A stretch of 64,000 bases of DNA from Acidobacteriota bacterium (GTDB lineage: Bacteria > Acidobacteriota > Terriglobia > Acidiferrales > UBA7541): positions 26,401 to 90,400 of the forward strand of contig JAJYLB010000013.1 of the NCBI GenBank assembly GCA_021788095.1, written 5' to 3'. Below, in pieces: positions 25,262 through 35,538 of the stretch (positions within the stretch are counted from its first letter, which is position 1; each line of letters opens with the position of its first letter). The translations under genes and the position numbers were made by a program. The notes under the pieces were generated by a model that had not been told where the DNA came from, did no database searches, and saw only the letters and a list, made by a program, of their open reading frames with translations.

Positions 25262-26980
25262 TTGGCCATCGAGGAAAAATACGACCAGGTCCGGCAACTC
25301 ATCACGATGGGCAAGGAGCGCGGTTACCTCCTCTACGACGAGGTCAACGACATCCTGCCCGCCGAAGTCCACTCCTCCGACGAAATCGACGACTTGCTCT
25401 CCACCTTCGAGCGCCACGGCATCGACGTCTTCGAGGACGCGCCGGGCAAGGTCACGCGCGGAATGGACGGCGCGGGAGCGCTCGAACCGGCCGACGGCGA
25501 AACGAAAGAAGACGACCTTTTCGGCGAAGACCTGGATCTGAGCCCGGGCGCGCTCGAGAAAACGAACGACCCGGTGCGGATGTACTTGCGGGAAATGGGC
25601 ACGGTACCCCTGCTCACGCGGGAAGGGGAAGTGGCCATCGCCAAGAGGATCGAGCGCGGGCAGATGCAGGTGCTGAAGGTGATTTCGCGGTCGCCGCTGG
25701 TTTGGAAGGAGCTGCTGGGGATCGGCGAGGACCTGCGGGAAGGCCGGCGATCCATCAAGGAGATCGTCCAGTTTGACGACGAGGAGCTGACCGACGAGAA
25801 GGTGGAAGAGAAGACCCGGAAGACGCTGCGCACGATCGATCACGTCGCCAAGCTCTACCTGGAGGTGCTGAAGCTCTCGCAGAAATTCGAGCATGCATCC
25901 CGCCTGCGCCGGCTGTCCACGCTACGCGGGATATGGCGGATGGCGCGGCGGCGCGTGGAACTCTCCCGCCTGATTCGCTCGATCGAATTCAACGCGCAGC
26001 AGAAGAAATGGCTGATCGACCGGCTGCGCCAGACGGTCGAGCGGCTCCAGGCGCTCGAGCGGGAAGCCGGGAAACTCGAACGGCGGGCCGAGGCCGCGAA
26101 GGGCGAGAACGCCAGCGAAGCGCGGAAGGAGCTGCGCACGCGGCGCATCGCCCTGAAAGAGATCGAGATCGAGAGCGAAGTGAGCCTCGGGGAACTGAAG
26201 CGGAACCTGCAGTTGATCCAGCGGGGCGAGGCCGAGGCCGAGCAGGCGAAGAAAGAACTGATCGAGGCGAACCTGCGCCTGGTGGTCTCGATCGCGAAGA
26301 AGTACACCAACCGCGGCCTGCAGTTCCTCGACCTCATCCAGGAAGGCAACATCGGCTTGATGAAGGCCGTCGACAAGTTCGAATGGCGGCGCGGCTACAA
26401 GTTCTCCACCTACGCCACCTGGTGGATCCGGCAGGCGATCACGCGCGCCATCGCCGATCAGGCGCGCACCATCCGCATCCCCGTCCACATGATCGAGACG
26501 ATCAACAAGCTCGTGCGCACGCAGCGTCAACTGGTGCAGGAGTTGGGGCGGGAACCGACCTCGGAAGAGATCGCCAAGCAAATGGAGATCCCCGTAGCGA
26601 AGGTGCGGAAGATCATGAAGATCGCCCAGGAACCGATCTCGCTCGAGACGCCCATCGGCGAGGAAGAGGATTCGCACCTGGGAGACTTCATCGAGGACAA
26701 GGCCGTGGTCTCGCCCTCCGACGCCGTGGTGAACCTGAGCCTGAAGGAACAGACCTCCACCGTGCTGAAGACGCTCACGCCCCGCGAGGAGAAAGTGATC
26801 AAGATGCGGTTCGGACTCGAGGACGGCAGCGAGCACACGCTCGAGGAGGTCGGCCAGTCGTTCGCGGTAACCCGGGAACGCATCCGGCAAATCGAGGCGA
26901 AGGCGCTGCGCAAGCTCCGGCATCCCTCGCGCTCGCGGAAACTTCGCGCCTTTCTCGAAGGCCCCGCCCACGATTACTGA
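25262..26980 (+). CDS. rpoD: RNA polymerase primary sigma factor (sigma-70, RpoD)
   Basis: The housekeeping sigma factor directs RNA polymerase to most promoters. The 572 residues contain region 1.1 ([20 protein letters not shown]), region 1.2 ([20 protein letters not shown]), a non-conserved insert, region 2 ([37 protein letters not shown]), region 3, and region 4 with [13 protein letters not shown] and [20 protein letters not shown]. The start is a TTG at 25262. The dnaG-rpoD order is a classic macromolecular-synthesis arrangement. Confidence 0.97.
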   Translation: MAIEEKYDQVRQLITMGKERGYLLYDEVNDILPAEVHSSDEIDDLLSTFERHGIDVFEDAPGKVTRGMDGAGALEPADGETKEDDLFGEDLDLSPGALEKTNDPVRMYLREMGTVPLLTREGEVAIAKRIERGQMQVLKVISRSPLVWKELLGIGEDLREGRRSIKEIVQFDDEELTDEKVEEKTRKTLRTIDHVAKLYLEVLKLSQKFEHASRLRRLSTLRGIWRMARRRVELSRLIRSIEFNAQQKKWLIDRLRQTVERLQALEREAGKLERRAEAAKGENASEARKELRTRRIALKEIEIESEVSLGELKRNLQLIQRGEAEAEQAKKELIEANLRLVVSIAKKYTNRGLQFLDLIQEGNIGLMKAVDKFEWRRGYKFSTYATWWIRQAITRAIADQARTIRIPVHMIETINKLVRTQRQLVQELGREPTSEEIAKQMEIPVAKVRKIMKIAQEPISLETPIGEEEDSHLGDFIEDKAVVSPSDAVVNLSLKEQTSTVLKTLTPREEKVIKMRFGLEDGSEHTLEEVGQSFAVTRERIRQIEAKALRKLRHPSRSRKLRAFLEGPAHDY

Positions 26981-27081
26981 CGGGCTCTCCTCATTCCCAC
27001 CGCCGCTCTCGCCCCGAAGCCGCTCCCGATTTTCGGATTTCGCTTTTCGATTTTCGAATATCGCTTTTCCCGTCGGTCCGT

Positions 27082-27549
27082 CTATTTGGGTCCCGGGGCC
27101 GTCTTCCCGGCCACGCCGAGCCCATAGCGGAAGACCATCTCCGCGCCGCGGTCGGCCCCGAGCGTCACCAGGACACCCAGGATCAGCAGGCCCACCAAGA
27201 CCACCACTTTCAAACCGTGCGTAAGCCGCCGGCCGGCGAGGAGCGCGAAGACGGAGAGGCCTAGAGCCAGGAAATAGCTCGCGAGCATGAGCTGCTCGTG
27301 GGCTTCCAACACGGGGCCCGCGCTTACGGGCACGAGCTTGCCCGCGCTCAAGCCGGTGTAGACGGCCAGCGTCCCCCCCAGCGTGCCCAGCCAGAGCAGC
27401 CAAACCGCCGTGCGATGCGCCGGGTCGCTCCGGCGGGCGACCGCGAAGATCTCGTAGAGCAAAGCGGTAAGCCAGAGCACAATCGGGAAATGGACGAAGG
27501 CGGGATGATGACTCATCGCCGAGGCCCAGCCCGGAAGAAGGCTTTGCAT
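27082..27549 (-). CDS. DUF2231-like membrane protein
   Basis: The 155-residue protein has four hydrophobic segments. MSHHPAFVHFPIVLWLTALL opens the conserved region, where the paired histidines near the membrane resemble DUF2231 proteins; AHEQLMLASYFLALGLSVFA is a later segment. The role is not known; some relatives are thought to bind haem through those histidines, but this is not shown here. It stands between rpoD and oppD, facing rpoD. Confidence 0.6.
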   Translation of the reverse strand: MQSLLPGWASAMSHHPAFVHFPIVLWLTALLYEIFAVARRSDPAHRTAVWLLWLGTLGGTLAVYTGLSAGKLVPVSAGPVLEAHEQLMLASYFLALGLSVFALLAGRRLTHGLKVVVLVGLLILGVLVTLGADRGAEMVFRYGLGVAGKTAPGPK

Positions 27550-27617
27550 CCTGTCGCTCCTCGGACCCGGAACAAAGGTCAGAGCACATTATTTCCCGAC
27601 CGGCAACCGAAAGCGAG

Positions 27618-28631
27618 ATGGATTCCCTCGCCCGCCCCTTCGCCTCTATCATGGCTCTGGTGAATTTCTTGCTCGATGTGCGCGGACTTAGCGTGGAGTT
27701 GGCCACGGCTACGGGCCGCGTGCGCCCGGTGGACGAAGCCTGCTTTCGCGTGGGCGCGGGCGAGGCGGTGGGGCTGGTCGGAGAATCGGGCTCGGGCAAA
27801 ACGATGCTGGGGCTGGGACTGGTGGGGCTGGTGCCTCCCGGAGCGCGCCGCGGCGGGGAGGCGTGGCTTGCGGGCCGCGATGGCGCGCCGCCGGTCAATC
27901 TCGTAGCGGAGGGCGAACGCGGACTCGAAGCCATCCGGGGCCGCGAGATAGGGATGGTGTTTCAAGAGCCGATGACGGCCCTCAACCCGGTGATGCGCGT
28001 CGGGGCCCAGGTGCGCGAGGCCCTGTGCATCCACGAGCCGGGGCTGGGCGCCGCAGAACTCGGGCGGCGCACGCTCGCCGCGCTCGAGCGCGCAGCCGTT
28101 TCCGATCCGCCGGCGCGGGAGCGCCAATACCCTCACGAGCTTTCCGGCGGACTGCGCCAGCGCGCGATGATCGCCATGGCGCTGGCGGCGGGTCCGCGTC
28201 TTCTGGTGGCGGATGAGCCCACGACGGCGCTCGACGTCACGGTCCAGAAGCAGATTCTGGAGCTGCTCGGCCGGCTTCGGCAGGAGTCGCATCTGGCGCT
28301 GCTTTTCATCAGCCACGACTTGCCCGTGGTAACCCAACTCGCCGAGCAGTTGCTGGTGATGTACGCGGGGAGGATTGTGGAGCAGGGGCCCGCGCGGGAA
28401 GTGCTCGAGCGGCCGGCGCACCCCTATACCGCAGCCTTGCTCGAAGCGGTACCGCGAAAGGGCGCGACGCCGGCGGTGCTCGCGGGGAACGTGCCCCGAT
28501 TGGACGCGCTGCCGCCCGGTTGCGCCTTCGCGCCGCGATGCCGCTACCGCCGCCCGGAGTGTTCGCTGGCGCGGCCGGAGCCGCGGCGAGTTGGTCCCGA
28601 GCATTACGCCCGCTGTATTCTGGTGCCGTGA
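27618..28631 (+). CDS. Peptide ABC transporter ATPase, OppD/DppD type
   Basis: This is one of the two ATPases of a peptide-type ABC importer. Walker A is [15 protein letters not shown], the Q-loop [15 protein letters not shown], the signature [15 protein letters not shown] and Walker [15 protein letters not shown]. The C-terminal peptide-transporter extension [15 protein letters not shown] with a final Cys is present. The first ATG gives 337 residues; an ATG at 27651 ([17 protein letters not shown]) fits family starts equally well. The partner ATPase follows, but no permease or binding-protein gene is in the window, so the system is incomplete here. Confidence 0.88.
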   Translation: MDSLARPFASIMALVNFLLDVRGLSVELATATGRVRPVDEACFRVGAGEAVGLVGESGSGKTMLGLGLVGLVPPGARRGGEAWLAGRDGAPPVNLVAEGERGLEAIRGREIGMVFQEPMTALNPVMRVGAQVREALCIHEPGLGAAELGRRTLAALERAAVSDPPARERQYPHELSGGLRQRAMIAMALAAGPRLLVADEPTTALDVTVQKQILELLGRLRQESHLALLFISHDLPVVTQLAEQLLVMYAGRIVEQGPAREVLERPAHPYTAALLEAVPRKGATPAVLAGNVPRLDALPPGCAFAPRCRYRRPECSLARPEPRRVGPEHYARCILVP

Positions 28632-28704
28632 GCGACGCGGCTCATCGCCGGCAATGGTTCCCGGCGGTCTCCGGCGCCTGACGGCGGCGCGCACTCACCG
28701 AACT

Positions 28705-29514
28705 GTGGCGAATCCCTCTCCACTCGTTGGCGTTACGCGACTCGCGAAGGCGTTTTCCCTTCCCGAAGGGAAGCGCATCCGGGCGGTGGACGGCGTCGAT
28801 TTCGACGTGGCGGCCGGAGAAACACTCGCCGTGGTTGGGGAATCCGGATGCGGGAAGACCACGCTGGCCCGGCTGCTCGTGCGCCTGATCGAGCCGGACG
28901 AAGGGGAAATCACTTTCCTCGGCCGCCCGTGGCTGCGCGCCCGCGGGCGCGAGCTGCGGCGAGAGCGACGCGAAATGCAGATGATCTTTCAGGACCCCTA
29001 CAGCTCGCTCGACCCCAGGCAGAGGCTGGGTTCGGCAATCGAAGAGCCCTTGGCCATCCACGAGCCCGCCCTCGCGCGAGCGGCCCGGCGCGCGCGCGTC
29101 GAAGAGGTCCTCGCCGCGGTCGGCCTGGAACGAGAGGTTCTGGGCCGCTTTCCGCACGAATTTTCGGGAGGCCAGCGCCAGCGCGCGGCGATCGCCCGGG
29201 CGCTGGTGTTACAACCCAAGCTGGTGATCGCGGACGAGCCCGTTTCGGCGCTCGATCCTTCGGTGGGCGGGCAGATTCTGGACCTGTTGGCGCGCCTGCA
29301 GCGCCAATATGGGCTCACCTACCTGCTCATCTCCCACAGCCTGCCGGTGGTGGCGCAACTGGCCACGCGGATTGCCGTCATGAGGGAAGGCCGCTTCGTC
29401 GAAATCGGCGCCGCCCCCGACGTCCTCCAGCGCCCCCGCCATCCTTACACCAAGTCGCTCCTCGACGCCGTGCCAGAATTGCCGGTCATCCCCGGCCGCT
29501 TCACAGCCGGATGA
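28705..29514 (+). CDS. Peptide ABC transporter ATPase, OppF/DppF type
   Basis: This is the second ATPase of the pair. Walker A is VVGESGCGKTTLARLLV, the Q-loop MIFQDPYSSLDPRQRL (typical OppF), the signature FSGGQRQRAAIARALV and Walker B LVIADEPVSALDPS. With the GTG at 28705 the protein is 269 residues and begins like other family members; an in-frame ATG at 28654 would add 17 residues. The C-terminal cysteine extension of OppD is missing. It follows the OppD-like gene by 73 bases. Confidence 0.88.
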   Translation: MANPSPLVGVTRLAKAFSLPEGKRIRAVDGVDFDVAAGETLAVVGESGCGKTTLARLLVRLIEPDEGEITFLGRPWLRARGRELRRERREMQMIFQDPYSSLDPRQRLGSAIEEPLAIHEPALARAARRARVEEVLAAVGLEREVLGRFPHEFSGGQRQRAAIARALVLQPKLVIADEPVSALDPSVGGQILDLLARLQRQYGLTYLLISHSLPVVAQLATRIAVMREGRFVEIGAAPDVLQRPRHPYTKSLLDAVPELPVIPGRFTAG

Positions 29515-29563
29515 AGACGTCGCCACCCGCGGTAGCCCGTGGCGCCTCCCCGGCGTTCACCCT

Positions 29564-31930
29564 TCATTGCGCCGGCTCGGGGCCGCGCGGCAGATGATCC
29601 TCGAAATACCAGAGGATATTCTTGTAGACATCGAGACTCGTGCCAGGGCCTTCCGATAGGCCGTGCGTGCGGCCCGGATAGACCCGCATGTCGAACCGCT
29701 TGCCCAATTCGATCAGGCGATTCACCAGAAGCTCGAAGCCTTGGAAGTGGACGTTGTCGTCGCCGCTGCCGTGCATGATCAGCAAGCGGCCGCGGAGTCC
29801 GCTGGCGAAATTGATGGGCGAGCCCTCCTCGTAGCCCTTGGCATTATCCTGGGGCAGGCCCATGAAGCGTTCCTGGTAGATCGAATCGTAGAGGCGCTGG
29901 TCGGGAACCGAAGCGACGGAGACGCCCACGTCGTACACATCCGGATAACGGAACATCAGATTCAGGGTTTCCGATCCCCCGCCGCTCCATCCCCATACCC
30001 CGATTCGCTGCGGATCGACGTAGGGGCGGGCGCGTTCGAGCGATTGGAGCGCCGCGGCCTGCTCGGCCGAGGAAAGCACGCCCACCGTGCGATAGACCGC
30101 GCGGCGCCAGGCGCGGCCGCGGGGAGCGGGCGTGCCTTCGTTGTCGATGCTGGCCACCAGGTAGCCGTCGCTGGCCAGCACGCGATTGAACGTCGGGCCG
30201 AAGCGATCCTCGGTGGTTTGCCCGGCCGGCTCGGAATAGACGTAGACGATCAGCGGATACTTCTTCGACGGATCGAAATGGGGCGGCTTCATCAGCCACG
30301 CATCCACCTGGACCCCGCCGCCAGCGTCCAAACGGAGAAACTCGGTAGGAGCGCCGGTGAGCGGCCGGATGCGATCGGCGAGCGCAGAGTTTTCGACGAG
30401 CGTCCGAACCGTCCGATGGCTGGACAGCGCAACCAGATCGACCGAAGGAGGCGTATCGAAATCCGAGAACGTATGGATGGCCCATTGGCAGTTGGGAGCG
30501 ATGTCGTAGGAATGCGTGCCGGGCTGGTTGGGTGAAACCTGGACGGGAGCGCCGGAGCCATCCAGGGCCGCGCGAAACAGGTAGCGCTGGGTGGCGTTGT
30601 TGGGCGAAGCCGTGAAGTAAACCTCGCGGTCGCCCGGGCACACGGTGATGGGAGGGAGAACGTCGAAGGCGCCCGGGGTAACGAGCGCCGCCGTGCCGGT
30701 AGCGGGATCGACGCGGTAGAGGTGGCGCCAGCCGTCGCGCTCGCTCAGGAAGAGGAACGCGGCGTCGCGATCGATCCAGTCGATCCGGTTGTTGTAATCC
30801 ACCCAGGCGCTGTCGCTGTCCTCGAACACCGAATGCACCGCGCCGCTCGTCGCGTCGGCGAGCAACACCTGGTTCGTATTCTGCAGGCGATTGAGATGCT
30901 GCAAAACCAGTTCGTTCGCCTCCACCCAGCTCATCCGGGCGATGTAATGCTCTCGCGGGTCGCCCGGCACCTTCATCCAGACCGTCGGGCCGCCCTCCGC
31001 GCCGACGACGCCCACGCGCACGGCGGAGTTGGGCGTGCCGGCCTCGGGATAGGGATAGGTAAACGTCTGCGGATAGATGCCGTATTGGGGATAGGGAAAG
31101 CCGGTGACGACGCGGAAGCGCGGCAGACCGAGATCGTAGATCAGCGAGTACTGGCCGACCCCGGCGGTGTTGAACTGCCAGAACGCGATGCGGCGGCTGT
31201 CGGGACTCCAGCGATAGCCGTTGCGGATGTCCAACTCCTCTTCGCTCACCCAGTCGGAGGTGCCGTTGATGACCGTGGGGGAGCCGTCGTGCGTGAGCTG
31301 GGTGATGGCTCCCGTCGCCGGATTTTCCACGTAGAGGTTGTTGTCGCGAACGTAGGCCACCTTCGAGCCGTCGGGAGAGAATTCGGCGAACATCAAGGAC
31401 GAAGGCGGCGCGTCGCCGCCGAGCTTCTGCAGCGCGCCCGAATCCAGATCGCAGATCCAGAAGTCGCCACGCGTGTTTTGCCGCCACACGCGCTGCGAAT
31501 TCGTGTAGATCAAAACGCGCCGGGCGTTGGACGAAAGGGAGAAGCCCTCGATGCGAAGCGGCGCGGCGGCGCCGGGTGGAACGAGCTTCGCGCCGGAGAG
31601 AAGAATTTCGCGGCGGCCGGTGGCCGTATCGAAACGCGCGATGTCGAGCGCCCCTGGGGAGTCCGGCGAGGGTTCGAGGGCGAGGTAGGCGTCGCCCCCG
31701 TCGATCCAAGTGGCGGGGCGGAAGAATTTCGGCCGAAACTCCGGGGCGGTCATCGTCCGGACGAGAAGGGCTTCCGCGCTGTCCTGCTGCGGCGCGGCCG
31801 GCGGCGAGGAGCGCGGCTGGGCCCGGGATACGTCCAACAGCATGCAGGCCGCGGCGGCAACCACCGCGAGTCCCGGCAGGAAAAAGCGGCGGTAGAGCCG
31901 TGGGAGGGCGCTCGAAAACTTCCGGTTCAT
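29564..31930 (-). CDS. Dipeptidyl-peptidase IV-type serine peptidase (S9B)
   Basis: This exported peptidase removes X-Pro or X-Ala dipeptides from peptide N-termini. The 788-residue protein has an N-terminal signal or membrane segment, a beta-propeller (about 80-530) with the S9B substrate-binding motif DWVSEEELDIRNGYRWSPDS, and an alpha/beta hydrolase domain with the nucleophile in GVWGWSGGGSETLN, the Asp in MHGSGDDNVHFQ and the His in GRTHGLSEG. The ATG at 31930 has a GGAG site; one 42 bases earlier is possible. With the Opp-type ATPases next to it, a role in peptide use is suggested. Confidence 0.92.
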   Translation of the reverse strand: MNRKFSSALPRLYRRFFLPGLAVVAAAACMLLDVSRAQPRSSPPAAPQQDSAEALLVRTMTAPEFRPKFFRPATWIDGGDAYLALEPSPDSPGALDIARFDTATGRREILLSGAKLVPPGAAAPLRIEGFSLSSNARRVLIYTNSQRVWRQNTRGDFWICDLDSGALQKLGGDAPPSSLMFAEFSPDGSKVAYVRDNNLYVENPATGAITQLTHDGSPTVINGTSDWVSEEELDIRNGYRWSPDSRRIAFWQFNTAGVGQYSLIYDLGLPRFRVVTGFPYPQYGIYPQTFTYPYPEAGTPNSAVRVGVVGAEGGPTVWMKVPGDPREHYIARMSWVEANELVLQHLNRLQNTNQVLLADATSGAVHSVFEDSDSAWVDYNNRIDWIDRDAAFLFLSERDGWRHLYRVDPATGTAALVTPGAFDVLPPITVCPGDREVYFTASPNNATQRYLFRAALDGSGAPVQVSPNQPGTHSYDIAPNCQWAIHTFSDFDTPPSVDLVALSSHRTVRTLVENSALADRIRPLTGAPTEFLRLDAGGGVQVDAWLMKPPHFDPSKKYPLIVYVYSEPAGQTTEDRFGPTFNRVLASDGYLVASIDNEGTPAPRGRAWRRAVYRTVGVLSSAEQAAALQSLERARPYVDPQRIGVWGWSGGGSETLNLMFRYPDVYDVGVSVASVPDQRLYDSIYQERFMGLPQDNAKGYEEGSPINFASGLRGRLLIMHGSGDDNVHFQGFELLVNRLIELGKRFDMRVYPGRTHGLSEGPGTSLDVYKNILWYFEDHLPRGPEPAQ

Positions 31931-32065
31931 GAGGATTCTCCGCACTGAAAACGTTCGCTTCCGGGGCAACACTATCAGATTTCTCCGGGCCGGGGGCCGG
32001 CAATTTCATCCCCCCGCCGCGCGGGAAAGACGACTCGCAGGGGCGCAGACCCGGAAGGGTCTTGT

Positions 32066-32071
32066 TAGACT
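32066..32071 (+). promoter_or_regulatory. Candidate -10 TAGACT close to the tgt start
   Basis: TAGACT ends nine bases before the tgt ATG, and no ribosome site precedes that ATG, so a leaderless transcript is possible. Confidence 0.35.
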
Positions 32072-32080
32072 GAGTGGGCG

Positions 32081-33208
32081 ATGGGATTCCGATTCGAGGT
32101 GCTCAAGACCGATCCGAGCGGCGCGCGCCTCGGGCGTCTGGAGACGCCGCACGGGGCGATCGAAACTCCCGCATTCATGCCGGTGGGCACGGCGGCAAGC
32201 GTGAAGGGCTTGACGCAGGAAACGATGGAGGATTTGGGCGTGCGCCTGCTTCTGGCCAACACCTACCATCTGTTTCTCCGCCCGGGCCACGAACGCGTGA
32301 AGCGGCTGGGCGGGCTGCATCGCTTCATGGCATGGCCGGGTGCGATCCTGACCGATTCTGGCGGTTTCCAGGTGTTCAGCATGGCGGGGCTGCGGGAAGT
32401 CTCCGACGAAGGGGTTCGTTTCCGCTCGTATCTCGATGGGTCGGAGCACTTCTTCACGCCCGAACGCGCTGTCGAAGTGCAGGCCGCGCTCGGGTCCGAC
32501 GTGGCCATGGTGCTCGACGAATGCGTCGAGTATCCGGCCAGCCGCGAGCGGGCGCGGCATGCCGCCCGGCGAACGCGGGACTGGGCCGAGCGCTCGAAAA
32601 AAGCGTTTGCCGAGATCGGCCAAGCCGAGCGGCAGGCGCAGTTCGCTATCGTGCAGGGCGGGATGTACGGCGATCTGCGCCGGGAATCCGCCGACGAGCT
32701 GGTGGCGATGGATTTCCCCGGCTTCGCGATCGGCGGTCTCGCGGTAGGCGAGCCGCACGGACTCACGCTCGAGATGGCGGCGGAGGCGGCGGCGCGGCTG
32801 CCGGCGGACCGGCCGCGTTACCTGATGGGTGTGGGCAAGCCCGAGGATCTAGCCGATTACGTGGCCGCGGGCGTCGACCTCATGGACTGCGTGCTGCCGA
32901 CGCGCAACGCGCGCAACGGCTGCCTCTTCACGCGGCAGGGCCGGCTCTCGATCCGCAATGCCGCCTACGCCGAAGACGACGCGCCCATCGACAGCCGGTG
33001 CCGGTGCCCGGTCTGCGCGCGCTATTCCAGGGCCTACCTTCGGCATCTCTTCCTGGCGGGGGAAATTCTCGCTTCGGTCTTGAACACATCGCATAACGTA
33101 TACTTTTACCTTGACAGGATGAAGGAAATCCGCAACGCTATCAGTTCTGGGACCCTGGCGGCATTCCGTTCTGACCTTCAGGCGCGCCTTGGAGCGGGCC
33201 AACCCTAA
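32081..33208 (+). CDS. tgt: Queuine tRNA-ribosyltransferase (tRNA-guanine transglycosylase)
   Basis: Tgt swaps guanine 34 of certain tRNAs for preQ1. The 375-residue TIM-barrel enzyme shows ETPAFMPVGTAASVKGLT, NTYHLFLRPG, the acidic motif ILTDSGGFQVFSM, IGGLAVGE, DLMDCVLPTRNARNG with the nucleophilic Asp, and the zinc site CRCPVCARYSRAYLRHLF. All key residues are present. It leads the tgt-yajC-secD-secF row, an order conserved in many bacteria. Confidence 0.97.
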   Translation: MGFRFEVLKTDPSGARLGRLETPHGAIETPAFMPVGTAASVKGLTQETMEDLGVRLLLANTYHLFLRPGHERVKRLGGLHRFMAWPGAILTDSGGFQVFSMAGLREVSDEGVRFRSYLDGSEHFFTPERAVEVQAALGSDVAMVLDECVEYPASRERARHAARRTRDWAERSKKAFAEIGQAERQAQFAIVQGGMYGDLRRESADELVAMDFPGFAIGGLAVGEPHGLTLEMAAEAAARLPADRPRYLMGVGKPEDLADYVAAGVDLMDCVLPTRNARNGCLFTRQGRLSIRNAAYAEDDAPIDSRCRCPVCARYSRAYLRHLFLAGEILASVLNTSHNVYFYLDRMKEIRNAISSGTLAAFRSDLQARLGAGQP

Positions 33209-33297
33209 AGTCGCGGTGAGGTACGGGAAGCTCGGAGCCGCTTGTATGCGAAGGTTGTCGAATTGAGCCGCGACGCAAGACATTCCCGTCTTCTGGA

Positions 33298-33636
33298 ATG
33301 GGTGGGCCGGAGGGCATGTTTCCCCAGTCGTATGTAGGTCTGGCAGCGCAAGCGCCCGCGAGCGGCGGATTGGTAGCGCTCCTTCCGCTGGTGCTCGTGC
33401 TGGTCATCTTTTACCTCCTCCTGATCCTGCCCGCCCAGCGGCGGCAGAAAAAGATTGCCTCCATGCACCAATCGCTCAAAAGCGGCGATAAAATAGTAAC
33501 GAACGGCGGGATTTACGGCGTCGTGGTGGGAGTGGAGGGCGACACCATCCAGTTGCGAGTCGCCGACCAGGTGAAGCTACGCGTGGCGCGGAACGCGGTG
33601 GCCGGGCTCCAGCCGGAAAGCGGCAAGGAGAGCTGA
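33298..33636 (+). CDS. yajC: Preprotein translocase subunit YajC
   Basis: YajC is a small inner-membrane partner of SecDF. The 112-residue protein has one membrane segment (about 25-45, LVALLPLVLVLVIFYLLLIL) followed by PAQRRQKKIASMHQSLKSGD and the beta-rich KIVTNGGIYGVV. A second ATG at 33316 could also be the start. It lies between tgt and secD as usual. Confidence 0.93.
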   Translation: MGGPEGMFPQSYVGLAAQAPASGGLVALLPLVLVLVIFYLLLILPAQRRQKKIASMHQSLKSGDKIVTNGGIYGVVVGVEGDTIQLRVADQVKLRVARNAVAGLQPESGKES

Positions 33637-33665
33637 GGGCGGGCGGCGGCGCGGCTAGACCGAAG

Positions 33666-35285
33666 ATGAATCAAAACCTCAGATGGAAGGCGCTCTTCAT
33701 CTTCGCGGTGATTCTCGTCTGCCTGTGGGGCCTGTTCGCGCGCCCGTCGTTTCCCACTTCCTGGCAGCAGGTGAAGCAGAATTTCCAGCATGGCATCAAG
33801 CTCGGCTTGGACCTCAAAGGCGGATCGGAGCTGGTGCTGCAAGTACACCGGCAGGACGCCATCCGCTACCAATGCGATCGCGTGCTCGATTCGCTGACCC
33901 GCGAACTGAACGCGAAAGGTATCAAGACCGGCGAGATCAAGCAGCAAGGCGATACCCAGATTCTGGTGACGAGCGTCGCCCTGGACCAGACCGCCGCCTT
34001 CCGGAGCCTCGTCCAGACCGACTACCCGGATTGGGACCTCTCGCTTGCCGGCGGCCAAGCCAACGGCTACCTGCTCGCCCTGAAGCCCGCCGCCGTCGCC
34101 GCCCTCGATAGCCAGACGATGCAAACGGAGATCGACACCCTCAACCAGCGCATCAACGGGCTCGGTTTGAGTGAGACCAAGGTCGCCCCGTACGGCAGCC
34201 AAGGCAACGAAATCATGATCGAGCTGCCCGGCGTGGGAGATCCCGCCGAAGCCGAGAGCGTGATCAATACCCAGGGCACTCTCGAACTTCACAAGGTGAT
34301 CGACGGACCGTATCCTTCCGAAGCCGAAGCCCTCGCCGCCCACGGCGGCATCATGCCGCAGGGCACCACGATCGTGCCGGGCGCCGCCGACGAGACGAGC
34401 CAGCAGGCGGGGGCAACCGTCTATTACGTGCTCACGCAGAACCCGGTGGTGACCGGGGCCGACCTCAAGGGCGCCAGCGCCGAAATGAATCCGGAGATGC
34501 CGGGACAATGGCAGGTCCAATTCGATCTGGACCGAGCCGGCGCGGATGCTTTCGGGCCTTTCACGGCGGCCAATATCGGCCAGCGGCTGGCCATCGTCCT
34601 GGATGGGAAGGTGAAGTCGGCGCCCGTGATCCAAGGCCACATCACCGATACCGGCCAGATCACCGGCAGTTTCACCCAGGAGCAAGCCAACGCTCTCGCC
34701 ATCGTGCTGAAGGCGGGCCGGCTGCCTGCCAGCGTCAGCTACGAGTCCAAGAGCACGGTGGGGCCGTCGCTCGGCGCCGACTCGATTCGCGAGGGCGTGC
34801 TCGCCTCGATCATCAGCCTGCTGGCCGTGATGATCTTCCTCCTGTTCTATTACCGGCTTTCGGGCGTGAACGCGGTGCTGGCCCTGTTTTTGAATCTCGT
34901 GATTCTGCTGGCCGCGCTCGCCTATTTCAGCTTCGTGCTCACGCTGCCCGGCATCGCTGGCGTGATCTTGACGATCGGCATGGGCGTGGATTCCAACGTG
35001 CTCGTTTTCGAGCGGATTCGGGAGGAATTACGCGCGGGCAAGGCGAACGCCTCGGCCGTGGACCTGGGGTTCGAGAAGGCTTTCTTGACGATCATCGATA
35101 CGCACGTCACCACGGTGGTTTCGGCGATCTTTCTTTCGATGTTCGGCAGCGGGCCGGTGCGCGGCTTCGCGATCACCCTGATCATCGGCTTGGTGGCGAA
35201 CCTGTTTACGTCGATCTACGTCTCGCGAACGATTTTCGAATGGCACCTGGGTCGGATGACGCGCCAGGCGGAGTTGAGTATTTAG
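33666..35285 (+). CDS. secD: Protein translocase subunit SecD
   Basis: SecD helps pull exported proteins through the SecYEG channel using the proton gradient. The 539 residues have one N-terminal membrane helix, a large periplasmic part with GIKLGLDLKGGSELVLQV and DTLNQRINGLGLSETKVA, and five C-terminal helices with SIREGVLASIISLLAVMIFL and GMGVDSNVLVFERIREE. The length is normal. secF follows after a 253-base spacer that contains repeat-like sequence rather than immediately. Confidence 0.96.
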   Translation: MNQNLRWKALFIFAVILVCLWGLFARPSFPTSWQQVKQNFQHGIKLGLDLKGGSELVLQVHRQDAIRYQCDRVLDSLTRELNAKGIKTGEIKQQGDTQILVTSVALDQTAAFRSLVQTDYPDWDLSLAGGQANGYLLALKPAAVAALDSQTMQTEIDTLNQRINGLGLSETKVAPYGSQGNEIMIELPGVGDPAEAESVINTQGTLELHKVIDGPYPSEAEALAAHGGIMPQGTTIVPGAADETSQQAGATVYYVLTQNPVVTGADLKGASAEMNPEMPGQWQVQFDLDRAGADAFGPFTAANIGQRLAIVLDGKVKSAPVIQGHITDTGQITGSFTQEQANALAIVLKAGRLPASVSYESKSTVGPSLGADSIREGVLASIISLLAVMIFLLFYYRLSGVNAVLALFLNLVILLAALAYFSFVLTLPGIAGVILTIGMGVDSNVLVFERIREELRAGKANASAVDLGFEKAFLTIIDTHVTTVVSAIFLSMFGSGPVRGFAITLIIGLVANLFTSIYVSRTIFEWHLGRMTRQAELSI

Positions 35286-35538
35286 GAGAAGACGGAAAGA
35301 AACGAGACGAATTCCCTTCGGGGCGCGTCTCAGGAGAGTTGGCAGGATGTCACAAGAGGCGCTTTTTCCGACGGTCATCCCGAGGCTGCCGCCGTTCGAC
35401 AGGCTCACGGCCCTGACCGGAGTCGAAGGGCGGCGGCCGAAGGATCCCGGCCCCGTTTCCGGGGAATTGACGGAATGCCTCGCTTCGCTCAGCATCATAT
35501 CTGGGCCTATTGCGGCGTCCTCGTAGCAAGCGGCGGCG
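35286..35538. repeat. Repeat-like spacer splitting secD and secF
   Basis: No gene is seen. From about 35365 the sequence reads GGTCATCCCGAGGCTGCCG, then GGCCGAAGGATCCCGG about 55 bases later, and further on ATGCCTCGCTTCGCTCAGCA. This resembles the dispersed TCAT(T/C)C(T/C)GA...GAAGGATC intergenic repeat type noted elsewhere in the window. secD and secF are usually adjacent, so it looks inserted. Confidence 0.4.

Noticed and set aside
23198..25894. 898-codon open frame opposite dnaG and rpoD
   Set aside because: Arg/Pro/Ala-rich translation without motifs, fully antisense to dnaG and rpoD.
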